Assembly (NCBI RefSeq): GCF_949820605.1
Contig: NZ_CATKVU010000006.1
Location: 2,863,001 to 2,927,000, forward strand
Direction: 5' to 3'
Length of the DNA: 64,000 nucleotides
DNA from: Segatella copri
Lineage (GTDB): Bacteria > Bacteroidota > Bacteroidia > Bacteroidales > Bacteroidaceae
In this document: piece by piece, positions 63,579 to 64,000 of the stretch
Position numbering within the stretch: the first letter of the stretch is position 1
Layout: every line of letters begins with the position of its first letter
The notes under the pieces: model-generated
What the model saw: the letters and a program-made list of their open reading frames with translations, nothing else
The model's database searches: none
Told to the model about the DNA's origin: nothing
Program-made: the position numbers and the translations under genes

Positions 63579-64000
63579 TTATTTGTTCAGTTTCCAGGTA
63601 ACACCATCTTTGGTGTCCTTTACCTCGAAGCCGGCTTCAGCCAGGGCATCGCGAATCTGGTCGCTGGTAGCCCAGTCCTTGGCCGCCTTTGCCTTGGCAC
63701 GCAGGTCGAGAACCATATCCACTACCTTGCCATAAGCTTCTTCACGAGCATCATTGTTGGCTCCCTTCTCACTCTTCAGACCGAGCAGGTCGAAGGTGAA
63801 GAGATGCATGGTGTCTGAAAGCTCCTTCAGGTCTTCGGCAGAGATGTTTGCCTTGTGGTCGAGGGCTGTGTTGATTACGTGGCAAGCCTCGAAGAGATAG
63901 CTGATGACAAGCTGAGTCTGGAAGTCATCATTCATTGCATCGTAGCAGCGCTGGCGCAATTCGCTTACGAACTTCTTCACCTGCTCATCGCTCTGCTTAG
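63579..64000 (-). CDS. cysS: Cysteinyl-tRNA synthetase, C-terminal part (runs off window)
   Basis: The frame stays open to the right edge, so only the last about 140 residues are seen. The DALR-type helical anticodon-binding part (RCYDAMNDDFQTQLVISYLF) and the end (KDWATSDQIRDALAEAGFEV, then KDTKDGVTWKL) match bacterial CysS. The catalytic HIGH and KMSKS regions lie outside the window. Confidence 0.92.
   Translation of the reverse strand, partial: KQSDEQVKKFVSELRQRCYDAMNDDFQTQLVISYLFEACHVINTALDHKANISAEDLKELSDTMHLFTFDLLGLKSEKGANNDAREEAYGKVVDMVLDLRAKAKAAKDWATSDQIRDALAEAGFEVKDTKDGVTWKLNK

Overview
The window looks like a chromosomal segment of a Bacteroidota, most likely a Prevotellaceae member (Prevotella/Segatella type). 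The evidence is the promoter grammar (TTTG, 19-20 bp, TAnnTTTG, seen many times), a cytochrome b-flavoprotein-FeS fumarate reductase operon (frdCAB order), DUF2851, WbqC and CE7 esterase genes, a BspA-like leucine-rich repeat remnant, and GC-rich housekeeping genes separated by AT-rich spacers. No rRNA, tRNA or CRISPR array was seen. The first gene (M16 peptidase) lacks only its first base; the last (cysS) runs off the right edge.

Layout. 1-7.3 kb: M16 peptidase; two tandem micro-genes (26 and 30 aa) behind a strong palindrome-bearing promoter; an 831-aa P-loop-like protein and a HIRAN-domain protein; then a repeat-rich spacer. 7.3-17.2 kb: dapB-lepB-pseudo-lepB-wbqC; thioesterase, DUF2851, dprA and dusB; ruvB-coaD-ybeY. 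17.4-25.1 kb: BASS transporter, S41 protease, parE-type topoisomerase subunit, GNAT-like protein, CE7 esterase. 25.1-31.5 kb: accessory stretch with an LRR remnant, an IS110-family element, carboxylesterase, AraC regulator, MBL hydrolase and HAD phosphatase. 31.7-48.2 kb: methyltransferase, frdCAB, mnmG, apt, uvrC, dtd, mazG-like, deoC, polyprenyl synthase and polA, with three parS-like sites. 48.5-51 kb: rubredoxin/superoxide reductase operon and an intact IS256-family element with an 8-bp target duplication. 51-55.5 kb: SWIM-SNF2 helicase, zinc-ribbon protein, two unknown overlapping genes and a DinD-like gene, bracketed by a direct repeat of the ychF promoter. 55.6-64 kb: ychF, lgt, mutS, an AAA ATPase, a calcineurin-like phosphoesterase, cysS.

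The most notable signals are not single genes. (1) Three intergenic loci (about 7.0, 33.5 and 50.8 kb) hold degenerate tandem arrays with a period of 22 bp (23 bp in one block), each block having a different conserved core. (2) A mosaic interspersed repeat sits at or just after gene ends, supplies some stop codons, and is inserted in frame inside two unrelated proteins. (3) A parS cluster lies around mnmG-apt-uvrC-polA and suggests an origin-proximal position. (4) The SNF2-DinD module is flanked by a near-identical promoter-region repeat, suggesting an inserted, possibly defensive, cassette. (5) A second signal-peptidase-like gene has glycine at both positions where the family has its catalytic Ser and Lys.
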